DNA of 54,766 nucleotides from Planctomycetota bacterium (GCA_019636275.1 JAHBXY010000048.1:1-54766); one strand, 5' to 3'; counted from the first letter of the stretch, positions 7,545 to 16,953 are shown. Translations and numbers: made by a program. Notes: generated by a model not told the origin, from the sequence alone.

Positions 7545-9778
7545 TTGGTGCCTCCCGGCGCCGGGGCCTTGCGGGCGTCGGTGCCCAGCCGCTGCAGGTA
7601 GGCGACCAGCGCCACGATCTCCTTGTCCGCGAGCCCCTCGGGCCCGCCCTGGGCGACGATCTCGCGGGCGATCCGCTCCGCCTGCTCGCGCGCCAGGTCG
7701 TCGGCGCGGGCGACCTCCTCGTCGGAGTACGGGACACCCAGGCGCCACAGCGCGGTCACGCGGGGCCGGACGTCGTCGAAGTCGAGCGTCCGCTCGAGCA
7801 TCCACGGGTAGGCCGGCATGATCGAGCCGGGCGCGATGCGCCGCGGGTCGCGCATGTGCTCGACGTGCCACAGGTGCGGGTACTTCCCGCCGACCCGGTG
7901 CAGGTCCGGCCCGATCCGCCGCGAACCCCACAGGAACGGGTGGTCGTGGACGAACTCGCCCGCCTTGCTGTAGTCGCCGTAGCGCTGCGTCTCGGCGCGG
8001 ATCGGCCGGACCATCTGCGAGTGGCAGGTGTAGCAGCCCTCGGCGATGTAGAGGTCGCGGCCCAGCACCTCGAGCGGCGTGTAGGGCGTCACCGACTCGA
8101 TCGTGGGCTGGTCGCGGCTCTTGAGCAGGAACAGCGGCACGATCTCGGCCGCCGACGCGATCACCACCGCGCCCGTGGTCGCCGCCGTGAACGTGAACGG
8201 CAGTCGCTCCCACGTCCGGTGCCACGCCGCCTGGGCGAAGCGCTCGATCGTGTAGGCCACCTCGAGGACGTGCGCGCCGGACCGGCGCAGCGGCGACGGC
8301 GCCGGCGCCGGGGCCTCGTAGACGGGCGAGAGCGCCGGGGCCTCGTGCACCGGCTCGGCGTAGGTCGCCGGGCGCGAGCGCCAGGTCATGACCAGGTTCA
8401 CGCCGCAGAGGAGCGCGCCCAGGAGGTAGAGGCCGCCGCCGACCACGCGCACCCAGTACATCGGCAGGAGGCGCACGACCGTCTCGACGAAGTCGGGGTA
8501 GACCAGGCGCCCGGCGTCGTCGAGGGCCATCCACATGAGGCCCTGCGTCAGGCCGGCGGCGTAGATCGCGACGATGTAGAGGAGGATCCCGACCGTGCCG
8601 CTCCAGAAGTGGGCCTCGGCCAGGCGCGCGCTCCACAGGGGCGCCTGGAACAGGCGCGGCATGAGCCAGTAGATCATGCCGAAGGTCATGAACCCGACCC
8701 AGCCCAGAGCGCCGGCGTGCACGTGGGCGATCGTCCAGTCGGTGTAGTGCGAGAGCGCGTTCACGCTCTTGATCGACATGAGCGGGCCCTCGAAGGTCGC
8801 CATGCCGTAGAAGGTGATCGCGACGACGAAGAACTTGAGGACCGGGTCCGCCGCGACCTTGTGCCAGGCGCCGCGCAGCGTGAGCAGGCCGTTGATCATG
8901 CCGCCCCACGACGGCATCCAGAGCATGACGGAGAAGAGCATGCCCAGCGTCGAGGCCCACTCCGGCAGCGCCGTGTAGTGCAGGTGGTGCGGGCCGGCCC
9001 AGATGTAGATGAAGACCAGCGTCCAGAAGTGCAGGATCGAGAGCCGGTAGCTGAACACCGGCCGCTCGGCCGCCTTGGGCATGAAGTAGTACATGAGGCC
9101 CAGGAACGGCGTGGTGAGGAAGAAGGCCACGGCGTTGTGGCCGTACCACCACTGCATGAGCGCGTCCTGGACGCCGGCGTAGGCCGAGTAGCTCTTGAAC
9201 AGCCCGGCCGGCATGGCCAGGTTGTTGCCGATGTGCAGCAGGGCGACGGTGACGATGCTGGCGATGTAGAACCAGATCGCCACGTAGAGGTGCCGCTCGC
9301 GGCGCCGGGCGATCGTGCCGAAGACGTTGACCGCGAACGCGATCCACACCACGGCGATCGCGATGTCCAGCGGCCACTCGAGCTCGGCGTACTCCTTCGA
9401 CTGGGTGAACCCGGCCGGGAGCGTCACGGCGGCGCCGACGATGATCGCCTGCCAGCCCCAGAAGTGGAACGACGACAGCCCGTCGCTCCAGAGGCGCGTC
9501 TTGAGCAGGCGCTGGATCGAGTAGTAGCAGCCGGTGAAGAAGGCGTTGCCGGCGAAGGCGAAGATCACCGCGTTGGTGTGCAGGGCGCGGATGCGCCCGA
9601 ACGAGAGCCAGGCGGTGTCGGCGTTGTAGGCCGGGTCGGCGAGCTGCAGCGCGCAGAGCAGGCCGACGAGCATGCCGACGATTCCCCAGGCGAGGGTCGC
9701 CAGGAGGAAGCGCCGCGGCGTGGCGTCATCGTAGGTGAAGCGCTCGAGCGTCGTCGTGGGCTCGTGGCTCGCGCTCAT
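7541..9778 (-). CDS. ccoNO: Fused cbb3 oxidase subunits I and II (CcoNO)
   Basis: This 745-residue polypeptide joins the catalytic subunit CcoN (about residues 1-480) to the monoheme subunit CcoO (about 510-745). The CcoN part has the heme/CuB histidines in RALHTNAVIFAF, WWYGHNAVAFFLT, GPHHLHYTALP and WTIAHVHAGALGW. The CcoO part has CYTCHSQMVRP near residue 580 and HLWHVEHMRDPRRIAPGSIM. It reduces oxygen to water with high affinity. Fused CcoNO proteins are known in several phyla, but proteobacteria usually have two genes. The start is ATG 9778, the first gene of the operon, with GGGGGGATC upstream. Confidence 0.95.
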   Translation of the reverse strand: MSASHEPTTTLERFTYDDATPRRFLLATLAWGIVGMLVGLLCALQLADPAYNADTAWLSFGRIRALHTNAVIFAFAGNAFFTGCYYSIQRLLKTRLWSDGLSSFHFWGWQAIIVGAAVTLPAGFTQSKEYAELEWPLDIAIAVVWIAFAVNVFGTIARRRERHLYVAIWFYIASIVTVALLHIGNNLAMPAGLFKSYSAYAGVQDALMQWWYGHNAVAFFLTTPFLGLMYYFMPKAAERPVFSYRLSILHFWTLVFIYIWAGPHHLHYTALPEWASTLGMLFSVMLWMPSWGGMINGLLTLRGAWHKVAADPVLKFFVVAITFYGMATFEGPLMSIKSVNALSHYTDWTIAHVHAGALGWVGFMTFGMIYWLMPRLFQAPLWSARLAEAHFWSGTVGILLYIVAIYAAGLTQGLMWMALDDAGRLVYPDFVETVVRLLPMYWVRVVGGGLYLLGALLCGVNLVMTWRSRPATYAEPVHEAPALSPVYEAPAPAPSPLRRSGAHVLEVAYTIERFAQAAWHRTWERLPFTFTAATTGAVVIASAAEIVPLFLLKSRDQPTIESVTPYTPLEVLGRDLYIAEGCYTCHSQMVRPIRAETQRYGDYSKAGEFVHDHPFLWGSRRIGPDLHRVGGKYPHLWHVEHMRDPRRIAPGSIMPAYPWMLERTLDFDDVRPRVTALWRLGVPYSDEEVARADDLAREQAERIAREIVAQGGPEGLADKEIVALVAYLQRLGTDARKAPAPGGTK

Positions 9779-9869
9779 GTGTGTGGATCCCCCCGGTGGT
9801 CGAAGCTCGTTAGTTCGAAGTTAGCGCCGCGCGATGTGGTCGAACATGCGACGAGTTGTCGCACCTGCG
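9779..9869 (-). promoter_or_regulatory. Probable promoter region of the cbb3 operon
   Basis: This short, relatively AT-rich gap contains TAACTT (complement of 9818-9823), which could be a -10 box, and a direct repeat of CTAAC. No FNR-like TTGAT-N4-ATCAA box is visible. Confidence is low because no good -35 is seen. Confidence 0.25.
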
Positions 9870-10409
9870 ATGAGTGATGCGCTCGCGAGGGGCGGCGCCT
9901 CACAGGAGGCCCGCGCGCTCGCGCTCGGCCCGATGCGCCGTCGCCAACGCTTGAGTGATGCGCTCGCGAGGGGCGGCGCCTCACAGGAGGCCCGCGCGCT
10001 CGCGCACGGCCCGATGCGCCGTCCCCATCGCTCGCTCGGGCGAGCGGCGATGAGTGATGCGCTCGCGAGGGGCGGCGCCTCACAGGAGGCCCGCGCGCTC
10101 GCGCACGGCCCGATGCGCCGTCGCCAACGCTTGAGTGATGCGCTCGCGAGGGGCGGCGCCTCACAGGAGGCCCGCGCGCTCGCGCACGGCCCGATGCGCC
10201 GTCGCCAACGCTCGAGTGATGCGCTCGCGAGGGGCGGCGCCTCACAGGAGGCCCGCGCGCTCGCGCACGGCCCGATGCGCCGTCCCCATCGCTCGCTCGG
10301 GCGAGCGGTGATGAGTGATGCGCTCGCGAGAGGCGGCGCCTCACAGGAGGCCCGCGCGCTCGCGCACGGCCCGATGCGCCGTCCCCATCGCTCGCTCGGG
10401 CGAGCGGTG
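9870..10409. repeat. Tandem array of six 81/99-bp units
   Basis: Six head-to-tail units start at 9870, 9951, 10050, 10131, 10212 and 10311, with lengths 81, 99, 81, 81, 99 and 99. Each begins TGAGTGATGCGCTCGCGAG and is nearly identical. The longer units carry an extra 18 bases that complete the perfect hairpin CGCTCGC-TCGG-GCGAGCG. Both lengths are multiples of three, so long open frames exist on both strands, but no ribosome site or known domain supports coding. A degenerate seventh piece reaches about 10465. It lies between the cbb3 operon promoter and the 3' end of the PRC-barrel gene. Confidence 0.9.
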
Positions 10410-10482
10410 ACGAGCTCGCGGCGCCCCACAGCAGGTTCCCTCTCTGGCGTAGGGCCCGATGCCCCGACCCGCTGCCCGTCGG

Positions 10483-10863
10483 TCAACCCCGCGGGCCCCA
10501 GGTGTAGAAGGAATGGAACTCGGCCGCCCGGGCGTGGTCGACGAGGTCCAGGCGCCAGCGCTCCCGGTGCGCGTGCGGCGCGCGCGCGAGGTCGTCGCGC
10601 GACCTGCCGTGATGCTGGAGCACGAACGCCTGGTCGCCGGCGCGCCAGTGGAGGCGGTCCCAGGGCACGGGGAAGAGCTTCTCGCCCACCCCCAGCAGGC
10701 CGCCGAAGGCCAGGATCGCGTAGGTCACGCGGCCCGTCGCCGGGTCGACGGCGAGGTCCTCGATCGTGCCCAGCAGCTCGCCCACGAGGTCCTTGACCTT
10801 CGCGTGCAGGAGCTCACGCACCGAGAGCGTGGCCGCGGTCGGCGTGTCGGTCTTGTTCGTCAT
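10483..10863 (-). CDS. PRC-barrel domain protein
   Basis: This is a 126-residue protein whose central part (about residues 15-80) reads SVRELLHAKVKDLVGELLG, then TIEDLAVDPATGRVTYAIL and VPWDRLHW, a classic PRC-barrel. Such domains bind RNA, photosynthetic reaction centres or other proteins; stand-alone ones often occur in stress clusters. Its role here is unknown. The gene ends 18 bases before the tandem-Usp gene's end region and is read in the same direction, so the Usp, receiver and PRC genes may form one transcript. ATG 10863 is the start. Confidence 0.8.
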   Translation of the reverse strand: MTNKTDTPTAATLSVRELLHAKVKDLVGELLGTIEDLAVDPATGRVTYAILAFGGLLGVGEKLFPVPWDRLHWRAGDQAFVLQHHGRSRDDLARAPHAHRERWRLDLVDHARAAEFHSFYTWGPRG

Positions 10864-10880
10864 CGTCCCCCCTCTCGCCC

Positions 10881-11792
10881 TCAGCCCTGGGCCCGGGCGG
10901 GCGCCGGGGCGGCGGCGTCGCGCCCCCCCTCCTGGCCCTGATGAACCCGCCGCACCAGCAGCGGGCGTGTGCAGTGCCGGAGCACCTGCTCGGCGACCGA
11001 CCCGAAGACCCAGCGCGACAGGCCGCGCCGGCCGTGGGTGCTCATGGCCACGAGGTCCACCCGCTCGCGCTCGGCGGCCTCGAGGATCTCCAGCGCCTCG
11101 GGCCCGTAGGCGGCCAGGGCGCGGGCGCGCACCCCCGCCTGCTCGAGGCGGCGGCGCGCGGGCTCGAGCGAGGCCTCGACCTCCTTCGGCGGGCGCAGCG
11201 TGGCGACCTCGGCCGGGTAGGGGGCCGCCGCGACGGGCACCGTCCACTCGACCCGCATCAGGACGACCTCGCTCTCGTAGAGCCGGGCGAACTCCTCCAC
11301 CAGCGGCAGGATCCCCAGCGAGAGCTCGGAGCCGTCGAGCGGCACCAGGATGCGCTCGAAGCGCAGCTCGCCGCCCATGGCGTCGAGGGCGCGCGGGTTG
11401 GCGACGAGGACCGGCGCGGGGCAGGCGCGGATCACCTGCTCGGTCACGCTGCCCCGGACGAAGCGCGACAGGCCGCTGCGCCCGTGCGTGGCCATGGCCA
11501 CGAGCTCCGGCTGGAGCCGCTCCGCCTGCGCGACGACCTCCTCGACCGGGTCGCCGACGACGACGCGCACGCTGGCCACGGCGCCCCGCTCGACGAGGGC
11601 GTCGCGGATGCCCTCGAGGTGGTCGCGCGCGTCGCGCAGCCGCTCGTCGCGGGCGGCGAGGTCGGCCTCCGGCTCGACGACGCCGAGGAGGACGACCTCG
11701 TGGTCCTTGCGCACGAGGAGCCGCTCGACCTGCCGCACGATGCGGTCCGCGAGGGCCGAGCCGTCGAGGGGGACGAGGATCCGCTTCTGCAC
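10881..11792 (-). CDS. Tandem universal stress protein (two Usp domains)
   Basis: This is a 303-residue cytosolic protein with two Usp domains (about 1-145 and 150-295). Each begins with RILVPLDGS and ends with an ATP-binding loop: ATHGRSGLSRFVRGS in the first, STHGRRGLSRWVFGS in the second. These fit the ATP-binding type of Usp. GTG 11792 was chosen because GGAGG lies five bases upstream and the first domain begins immediately. It is 17 bases downstream of the receiver gene. Tandem Usp proteins are common in low-oxygen and starvation regulons. Confidence 0.9.
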   Translation of the reverse strand: MQKRILVPLDGSALADRIVRQVERLLVRKDHEVVLLGVVEPEADLAARDERLRDARDHLEGIRDALVERGAVASVRVVVGDPVEEVVAQAERLQPELVAMATHGRSGLSRFVRGSVTEQVIRACPAPVLVANPRALDAMGGELRFERILVPLDGSELSLGILPLVEEFARLYESEVVLMRVEWTVPVAAAPYPAEVATLRPPKEVEASLEPARRRLEQAGVRARALAAYGPEALEILEAAERERVDLVAMSTHGRRGLSRWVFGSVAEQVLRHCTRPLLVRRVHQGQEGGRDAAAPAPARAQG

Positions 11793-11809
11793 GAGAGCCT
11801 CCGCGTCGC

Positions 11810-12226
11810 TCAGGGGCCCGAGCGACCGTCGTGGGTGATGACCGCGCGCACGCGCCGGAGGAGGTCCTCCGGATCGAACGGCTTGCGCATGTAATGGAGG
11901 ACGCCGAGCTGCCGGCAGCGCTCCGCCGACTCCCTGCTCGGGTAGCCGGTGATCACGATCACCGGCAGGTGGGGGTGGCCAGCGCGGATGTGCTGGAGGA
12001 GCGTCAGCCCGTCGAGATGGGGCATGCGCAGGTCCAGGAGCACGAGGTCGTAGGCCCCGTTGCGCTGGAACGCCTCGACGCACCGGCGCGGGTCGCGCTC
12101 GGCGACCACCTGGACGCCGAGGCGCTGGAGCGTGTCCTGGTAGACCTCCAGCATGGCCTCCTCGTCGTCCACGACGAGGACCAGCGCCCGGCGCCTGGTG
12201 GGGTCCGCTTCGGCTCGCGACTCCAA
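11810..12226 (-). CDS. Single-domain response regulator
   Basis: This is a 138-residue protein with one receiver domain and no output domain. The acidic pocket is VVDDEE, the phosphoacceptor is in LVLLDLRMP, the conserved Thr is in VIVITG and the Lys in MRKPF. The start is taken as TTG 12226, since GGGGGAGG lies just upstream and the receiver begins about 15 residues later; no ATG or GTG has as good a site. It may be phosphorylated by a kinase encoded elsewhere, such as the PAS kinase at 15-17 kb. Confidence 0.85.
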   Translation of the reverse strand: MESRAEADPTRRRALVLVVDDEEAMLEVYQDTLQRLGVQVVAERDPRRCVEAFQRNGAYDLVLLDLRMPHLDGLTLLQHIRAGHPHLPVIVITGYPSRESAERCRQLGVLHYMRKPFDPEDLLRRVRAVITHDGRSGP

Positions 12227-12601
12227 GGCATCCTCCCCCGCGACCACCGCGGGACGACGGGCCTCGACGCAACGGGCGGGCCGCGGCCTTTCCGCTCCCG
12301 AAGCAGAGCTCCGCCCGGAGCTTGTGGCGCGGCGCGCGCGTCCGAGTCGCAGGACAGGCACGCCGCGACCGTCACGTGGGCGTGAACACCGCCTTCGAAC
12401 GGCCGACCTCTGGGACGCCGGTGCCCCATCGCGGGCCAGCCGGGTTCTCGCGCCGGCGACGCGCGACCTCGTGAACCCGTCACTCGCCCATGACAGCCGC
12501 GCCGCGCCCATGAGGCTTGCGCCGCTCCCGCTCGGCAAGCGGCTTGCTCATCCCTGCTGCGGCAGAGCGCGCGGCGGCCGCGCCGCGCTCGAGGAGGGTC
12601 C
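12227..12601. promoter_or_regulatory. Divergent intergenic region with inverted repeat
   Basis: This 375-base gap separates the minus-strand receiver operon from the plus-strand CBS gene, so it should hold two promoters. An imperfect inverted repeat spans 12510-12551 (ATGAGGCTTGCGCCGCT facing AGCGGCTTGCTCAT). No clear -35/-10 pair was found and no convincing small gene is present. Confidence 0.35.
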
Positions 12602-13165
12602 GTGGACCAGATTCAGGAGCTCCGGGTGGAGCAGGTGATGACGCCGGCGCCGGTGTGTCTGGAGCAGGACTGCACGCTGGCCGGCGCGCTGGCGTTCCTC
12701 GTCCGCGAGCACTACCAGGCGGCGCCCGTCGTCGACCGCGCCGGCGCCCTGCTCGGCGTCGTCACGCGCGCGAACCTGTTCGCCTGGCTGAACGGGTTCC
12801 TCGAGGGCGGCGCCCGTGACGTGACGCTCGGCGAGGTCATGGGGCTGGGGATCGGCCCGGCGATCGACACCGACCCGCTGCGCTGCTCCGCCGGCATGCG
12901 CCTCAAGGACGCCAGCAAGGTCCTCGTGCGCGACCACGCGCCGGCCATGCTCGTCCTCCGCGACGGCCGGCTGGTCGGGATCCTCACCCTGCGCGACGTG
13001 GTCCGCGCCATGGCCTTCGGCGACGAGCGCGTCGACGCGGGGCACGTCGGCCATGGGCGCGGCGGCTGCTTCTCCCCCAGCGGCCTGCCCGAGAACCCGC
13101 GTGGCGGCGCCGAAGACGAGGCCCTGGCCGGGTGGCTCGAGCGGCGGGAGCCCCGCCGCGGGTAG
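12602..13165 (+). CDS. CBS-pair protein
   Basis: This is a 187-residue protein with two CBS motifs (about residues 8-60 and 75-142). The first begins QVMTPAPVCLEQDCTLAGAL, and each half ends with the typical strand-helix pattern, LLGVVTRANLF and LVGILTLRDVV. CBS pairs bind adenosine nucleotides and sense energy state. The last 40 residues are a Gly/Pro-rich tail. GTG 12602 is preceded by GGAGG at four bases' distance. It is transcribed away from the Usp operon. Confidence 0.85.
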   Translation: MDQIQELRVEQVMTPAPVCLEQDCTLAGALAFLVREHYQAAPVVDRAGALLGVVTRANLFAWLNGFLEGGARDVTLGEVMGLGIGPAIDTDPLRCSAGMRLKDASKVLVRDHAPAMLVLRDGRLVGILTLRDVVRAMAFGDERVDAGHVGHGRGGCFSPSGLPENPRGGAEDEALAGWLERREPRRG

Positions 13166-13535
13166 GACTGCGGGTTCCGTCCTCAGATAGATTCGCGAAC
13201 GCGTGATCGACACGCTTGAACCCACGAGTGGAATGCAACCACACGCGAGGCGAGGGCGCGGAGGCCGAGGCGAGGGGGGAGCGCGCGCGGGTCGTATCAG
13301 ACGCCCTGATCCCGGTGGGCCGCCGGAGCGAGCGGGAGGCCCGCGGCTGCGGACGGCCGCGAGCGGTAGGGACCGCATGGGCTGCAGCACCGCAGCCGCG
13401 GGGCGGAGCTCGCGGAGGCGGGCCACACCGACGACCCGCGCGCGCCCCCCCTCGCCCCGTCGTGCGAAGCACGACGTCTCAGCCCTCGAACCAGATCGAG
13501 CGGGCCGGGTTTGCATCCGCGGCCGCAGCCGTCGA
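13166..13535. repeat. Mosaic of palindromic repeats between genes
   Basis: No gene was found in this stretch. It ends with the head GTGATCGACGGCTGCGG (complement of 13511-13540), which overlaps the stop of the NtrC-type gene. It also contains CTCCGCGAGCTCCGC-type and CCGCTCGCTCCGGC blocks and a CCTCGCCTCGGCCTCCGCG tail. The same head and tail occur together at 31046-31160. Confidence 0.6.
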
Positions 13536-14981
13536 TCACCCTCGGAAGTCGTTGGCCTTGAGGCCGTGGTTCTTCATCAGGCGGTAGTAGGTCCCGCGCG
13601 GGATCCCCGCGTCCTTCGCCGCCGTCGTGACGTCGCCCTGGTGCTGCTCGAGCATGGCCGCCAGGTACTCGCGCTCGAACGCGGACATGCGGCGCGCGCG
13701 CTCCTCGAAGAAGCCGCCGCCCGCGCCCAGGGCGGCGCTGGCCGCGCCGGCGGCCCCGGCGGCCGCCGTCGAGGCGAGTCGGGCCGCGCCGTCGCCGGCG
13801 GCGACCACGAGCGTGTCGGGGAGGTCCTCGACCCCGATCTCGTCGGCGCGCGTCATGGCGATCCCGCGGCGGATCACGTTCTGCAGCTCGCGCACGTTGC
13901 CCGGCCAGCGGTAGTGCGCGAGCACCTCGAGCGCGTCGGGGCGGATCCCCTTGATGTTCTTGCCCATCTCGCGCGCGTGGCGCTGCACGAAGTGCTGGGC
14001 CAGCTTGAGGACGTCGTCGCCGCGCTCGCGCAGCGGCGGGAGCTGGATCTTCACCACGTTGATCCGGTAGAGCAGGTCCTGCCGGAACGAGCCGTCGCCG
14101 ACCATCTTGTCCAGGTCGCGGCCGGTCGCGGCGACCACGCGCACGCTCACCGGCGTCTCCGTCTTGCTGCCCACCCGGCGGATGCGCCGCTCCTGCAGCG
14201 CCCGCAGGAGCTTGGCCTGGAGCAGCGGCGGCAGCTCGCCCACCTCGTCGAGGAAGAAGGTGCCCTTGTCGGCGAACTCGAGCAGGCCGATGCTGCGGTT
14301 GTTCGCCCCGGTGAAGGCGCCCTTCTCGTAGCCGAAGAACTCGCTCTCCAGCAGGTGCTCGGGGATGGCGCCGCAGTCGACCGGGATGAACCGCTCGTTG
14401 CCGCGGCGGCTGCGCCGGTGGATCGCCCGCGCCACGAGCTCCTTGCCCGTGCCCGTCTCGCCCACGACGAGCACGTCGACGTCGGTGTCGGCCACCCGCC
14501 GCACCGTCTCGAACACCGCCTCCATCGACGGCGAGCCGCCCACGAGGTCGTCGAACGCGTAGTCGCGCGAGACCTGCCGGCGCAGGAGCCGGTTCTCGTC
14601 CTTCAGCCGGCGCTCCTGCAGGAAGCGCTTCACGTTGGACAGCAGGTCGTCGGGCAGGAACGGCTTCGTCAGGTAGTCGACGGCGCCCAGCCGCAGGCAC
14701 TCCACCGCCGTCTCGATCGTCGGGAAGCCCGTGATCATGAGGACGGGCAGGTCCGGGTCGTGCTCGCGCGCCTTGCGCAGGAGCGTGACGCCGTCGACCC
14801 CCGGCATGCGGATGTCGGTGACCATGACGTCGAAGGCCTCGTCCTTGAGCCGCTCGACCGCGCGCGCGCTGTGGCGCTCGACCACGACCTCCACGTCCTC
14901 GCCGAGCCGCTCCAGCGTCTCCTGGCAGACCTCGAGCATCCCCTCCTCGTCATCCACGACCAGCACGCGCGGCCTAGGCAT
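13536..14981 (-). CDS. NtrC-family sigma-54 response regulator
   Basis: This is a 481-residue transcription activator. The receiver domain is at 1-120 (VVDDEEGMLE, MVTDIRMPG). The AAA+ sigma-54 domain is at about 140-380, with Walker A GETGTGKE, the sigma-54 contact loop GAFTGA and Walker B FFLDEVGEL. An Ala/Gly-rich linker follows, then a Fis-type helix-turn-helix (about 440-478). It is expected to switch on sigma-54 promoters when phosphorylated. The start ATG 14981 overlaps the kinase gene by eight bases, so the kinase is its likely partner. Its stop lies inside a dispersed repeat. Confidence 0.95.
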   Translation of the reverse strand: MPRPRVLVVDDEEGMLEVCQETLERLGEDVEVVVERHSARAVERLKDEAFDVMVTDIRMPGVDGVTLLRKAREHDPDLPVLMITGFPTIETAVECLRLGAVDYLTKPFLPDDLLSNVKRFLQERRLKDENRLLRRQVSRDYAFDDLVGGSPSMEAVFETVRRVADTDVDVLVVGETGTGKELVARAIHRRSRRGNERFIPVDCGAIPEHLLESEFFGYEKGAFTGANNRSIGLLEFADKGTFFLDEVGELPPLLQAKLLRALQERRIRRVGSKTETPVSVRVVAATGRDLDKMVGDGSFRQDLLYRINVVKIQLPPLRERGDDVLKLAQHFVQRHAREMGKNIKGIRPDALEVLAHYRWPGNVRELQNVIRRGIAMTRADEIGVEDLPDTLVVAAGDGAARLASTAAAGAAGAASAALGAGGGFFEERARRMSAFEREYLAAMLEQHQGDVTTAAKDAGIPRGTYYRLMKNHGLKANDFRG

Positions 14982-16953
14982 CCCTCGCCCCCTCCCGATG
15001 GGCCGGGAGCCGCACGACGAACCGCGCCCCCCCGGCCGGCGGCGACTCCAGCTTGACCTCGCCGCCGTGGCCGCCTATGAGACCATGACAGATCGCCAGG
15101 CCAAGCCCCGTACCGCCCTTCCCTGACCGGGTGGTGAAGAAGGGCTCGAAGATCCGCCCGCGGATCGCCTCCGGCACCCCCGGCCCGTTGTCCTCGATCG
15201 CCACGAAGACCGCCGGCTGCCCGTCGGCGAGGTGCCCGTCCCGCCGGCTGGTGATCGTCACCCGCCCCCCGTCCGGCATGGCGTCCACGGCGTTCAGCAG
15301 CAGGTTCAGGAACACCTGCTGCAGCTCGCTGGCGCTGCCGTTGATGAGCAGCGGCCCCGGCGCGAGCTCCTGCACGACCTGCACGCCGTGGCGCACGGCC
15401 TTGCTCCCAGACAGCGACAGGGCCTTGCCCAGCGGCTCGTGCAGGTCCAGCCGCTCCTTCTGCTCCACCGCCGGCCGGCAGTAGTCGAGGAGGCCCCGGG
15501 TCAGCCGGCCGATCCGGTCACACTGCTCGACGATCTTGCCCAGCTCGCGCGACACCTTGGGCGAGAGCTCCTCGCGCCCCGTCAGGAGCAGCCGCGCCTT
15601 CGCGCCGATGATCCCGATGGGGTTGTTGACCTCGTGAGCCACGTTCCCCGCCAGCTCGCCGAGCGCCGCCAGGCGGGCGGCCTGCTGGAGGTTGCGCTCC
15701 AGGGCGCGCATCTCGGTCACGTCGCGCACGATGCACGCGCGCCCCGAGGGCCGCCCCTCGACGTCGAGGGGCTGGCCGCGCGCGTCGCGGATCTCGGAGC
15801 AGGTGACCGAGACCTGCACGCGGCGACCGTCGCGCGTCACGTGCGTCATCTCGTAGGCCTGCCCGTCGACGAGCCGCGCATCCGGCTCGTCCGGTTCGAG
15901 GAGCAGCGCCACCGGGCGCCCCACGACCTCTCCGGCGGCCCAGCCGTAGAGCCGCTCGGCGCCCGCGTTCCAGCTCGTGAGGCGCCCCTCGGCGTCGAGG
16001 CCGAAGATCGCGTCCTGGCTCGACGACACGATCGCCGCCAGCTCCTGGAGCTGCTCCTGGTCGCGCTTGCGCTGCGTGATGTCGGTGCGGATCGCCACGT
16101 ACTGCGTCACGCGCCCCTGCTCGTCGGCGAACGGGACGATCGTCGTGTCCACCCAGTAGTGGCCGCCGTCCTTGGCGCGGTTCTTGATCTCGCCGCGCCA
16201 CACCTGCCCGGCGGCGATCGTGCGCCACATCTCCTGGAAGAACTCGCGCGGATGGTGCCCCGAGTTGAGGATGCGATGGTTGCGCCCGAGCAGCTCCTCG
16301 CGCGCGTAGCCGCTGATCTGGCAGAAGGTGTCGTTGGCGTAGGTGATGTCGCCGCGTCGGTCGGTGATGGCCACGATCGAGTGCTGGTCGAGGGCGAACT
16401 TCTGGCTCCCGAGCTCGTGGGCGATCGCCCGGGCGCGCCGCGCCGCCTCGCGCGCCTCGGTGATGTCGGCGCCGAAGCTGAGCGTGCCCGCCACCTCGCC
16501 GCCCCGGCCGCGCACGACCGTGTTGCTCCACGTGACGGCCACCTCGGCGCCCTCGCGCGTGAGGACCGCGTTCTCGTAGCGGGGCACGTTCGTGCCGCCG
16601 AGCATGTCCCGGAGGACCGTGGTTACCCGCGCGCGCTCGTCCTCGGGCACGAACAGCTCGACCCACGACTGGCCGACCACCTCCCGCTCGGACCAGCCGG
16701 TGCGCTCGAGCAGGTGGCGGTTGGCGTAGACCACGCGGCCCTCGCGGTCCAGCTCGACGATGAGCAGGCAGGCGGTCTCGACGAGGCGCTCGACGGCCCG
16801 CTCGAACGGCGCCGCCGCGTCGCGCTCGATGCCCAGGCGCTGCCGCAGCGCCCGGACCTCGGCGACGAGCTCGTCGCGGCCGAGCGCCGCCGGGTCGGGC
16901 AGCGCCTCGGAGGAAGCGGCGTCGTTCTTGCGGAAGGGCACGCGGGCAGGCAC
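14974..16953 (-). CDS. PAS-domain sensor histidine kinase
   Basis: This is a 659-residue soluble kinase with no transmembrane segment. Three PAS domains lie at about 55-170, 185-300 and 310-430; the second is followed by the PAC-like stretch QYVAIRTDITQRK. The dimerisation helix has the phosphorylated His in GNVAHEVNNPIG, and the ATPase domain has NLLLNAVDAMPDG, DNGPGVP and GGTGLGLAI. It probably senses a cytoplasmic cue such as redox state or a ligand and phosphorylates the overlapping NtrC-type regulator. GTG 16953 is the start. Confidence 0.93.
   Translation of the reverse strand: MPARVPFRKNDAASSEALPDPAALGRDELVAEVRALRQRLGIERDAAAPFERAVERLVETACLLIVELDREGRVVYANRHLLERTGWSEREVVGQSWVELFVPEDERARVTTVLRDMLGGTNVPRYENAVLTREGAEVAVTWSNTVVRGRGGEVAGTLSFGADITEAREAARRARAIAHELGSQKFALDQHSIVAITDRRGDITYANDTFCQISGYAREELLGRNHRILNSGHHPREFFQEMWRTIAAGQVWRGEIKNRAKDGGHYWVDTTIVPFADEQGRVTQYVAIRTDITQRKRDQEQLQELAAIVSSSQDAIFGLDAEGRLTSWNAGAERLYGWAAGEVVGRPVALLLEPDEPDARLVDGQAYEMTHVTRDGRRVQVSVTCSEIRDARGQPLDVEGRPSGRACIVRDVTEMRALERNLQQAARLAALGELAGNVAHEVNNPIGIIGAKARLLLTGREELSPKVSRELGKIVEQCDRIGRLTRGLLDYCRPAVEQKERLDLHEPLGKALSLSGSKAVRHGVQVVQELAPGPLLINGSASELQQVFLNLLLNAVDAMPDGGRVTITSRRDGHLADGQPAVFVAIEDNGPGVPEAIRGRIFEPFFTTRSGKGGTGLGLAICHGLIGGHGGEVKLESPPAGGARFVVRLPAHREGARDA

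Noticed and set aside
9870..10409. CRISPR array
   Set aside because: The units are tandem and nearly identical over their whole length, with no unique spacers between short repeats.
9821..10796. Repeat-coded proteins on both strands of the tandem array
   Set aside because: Frames stay open only because units are multiples of three. There is no ribosome site and no recognisable domain, and both strands are equally open.
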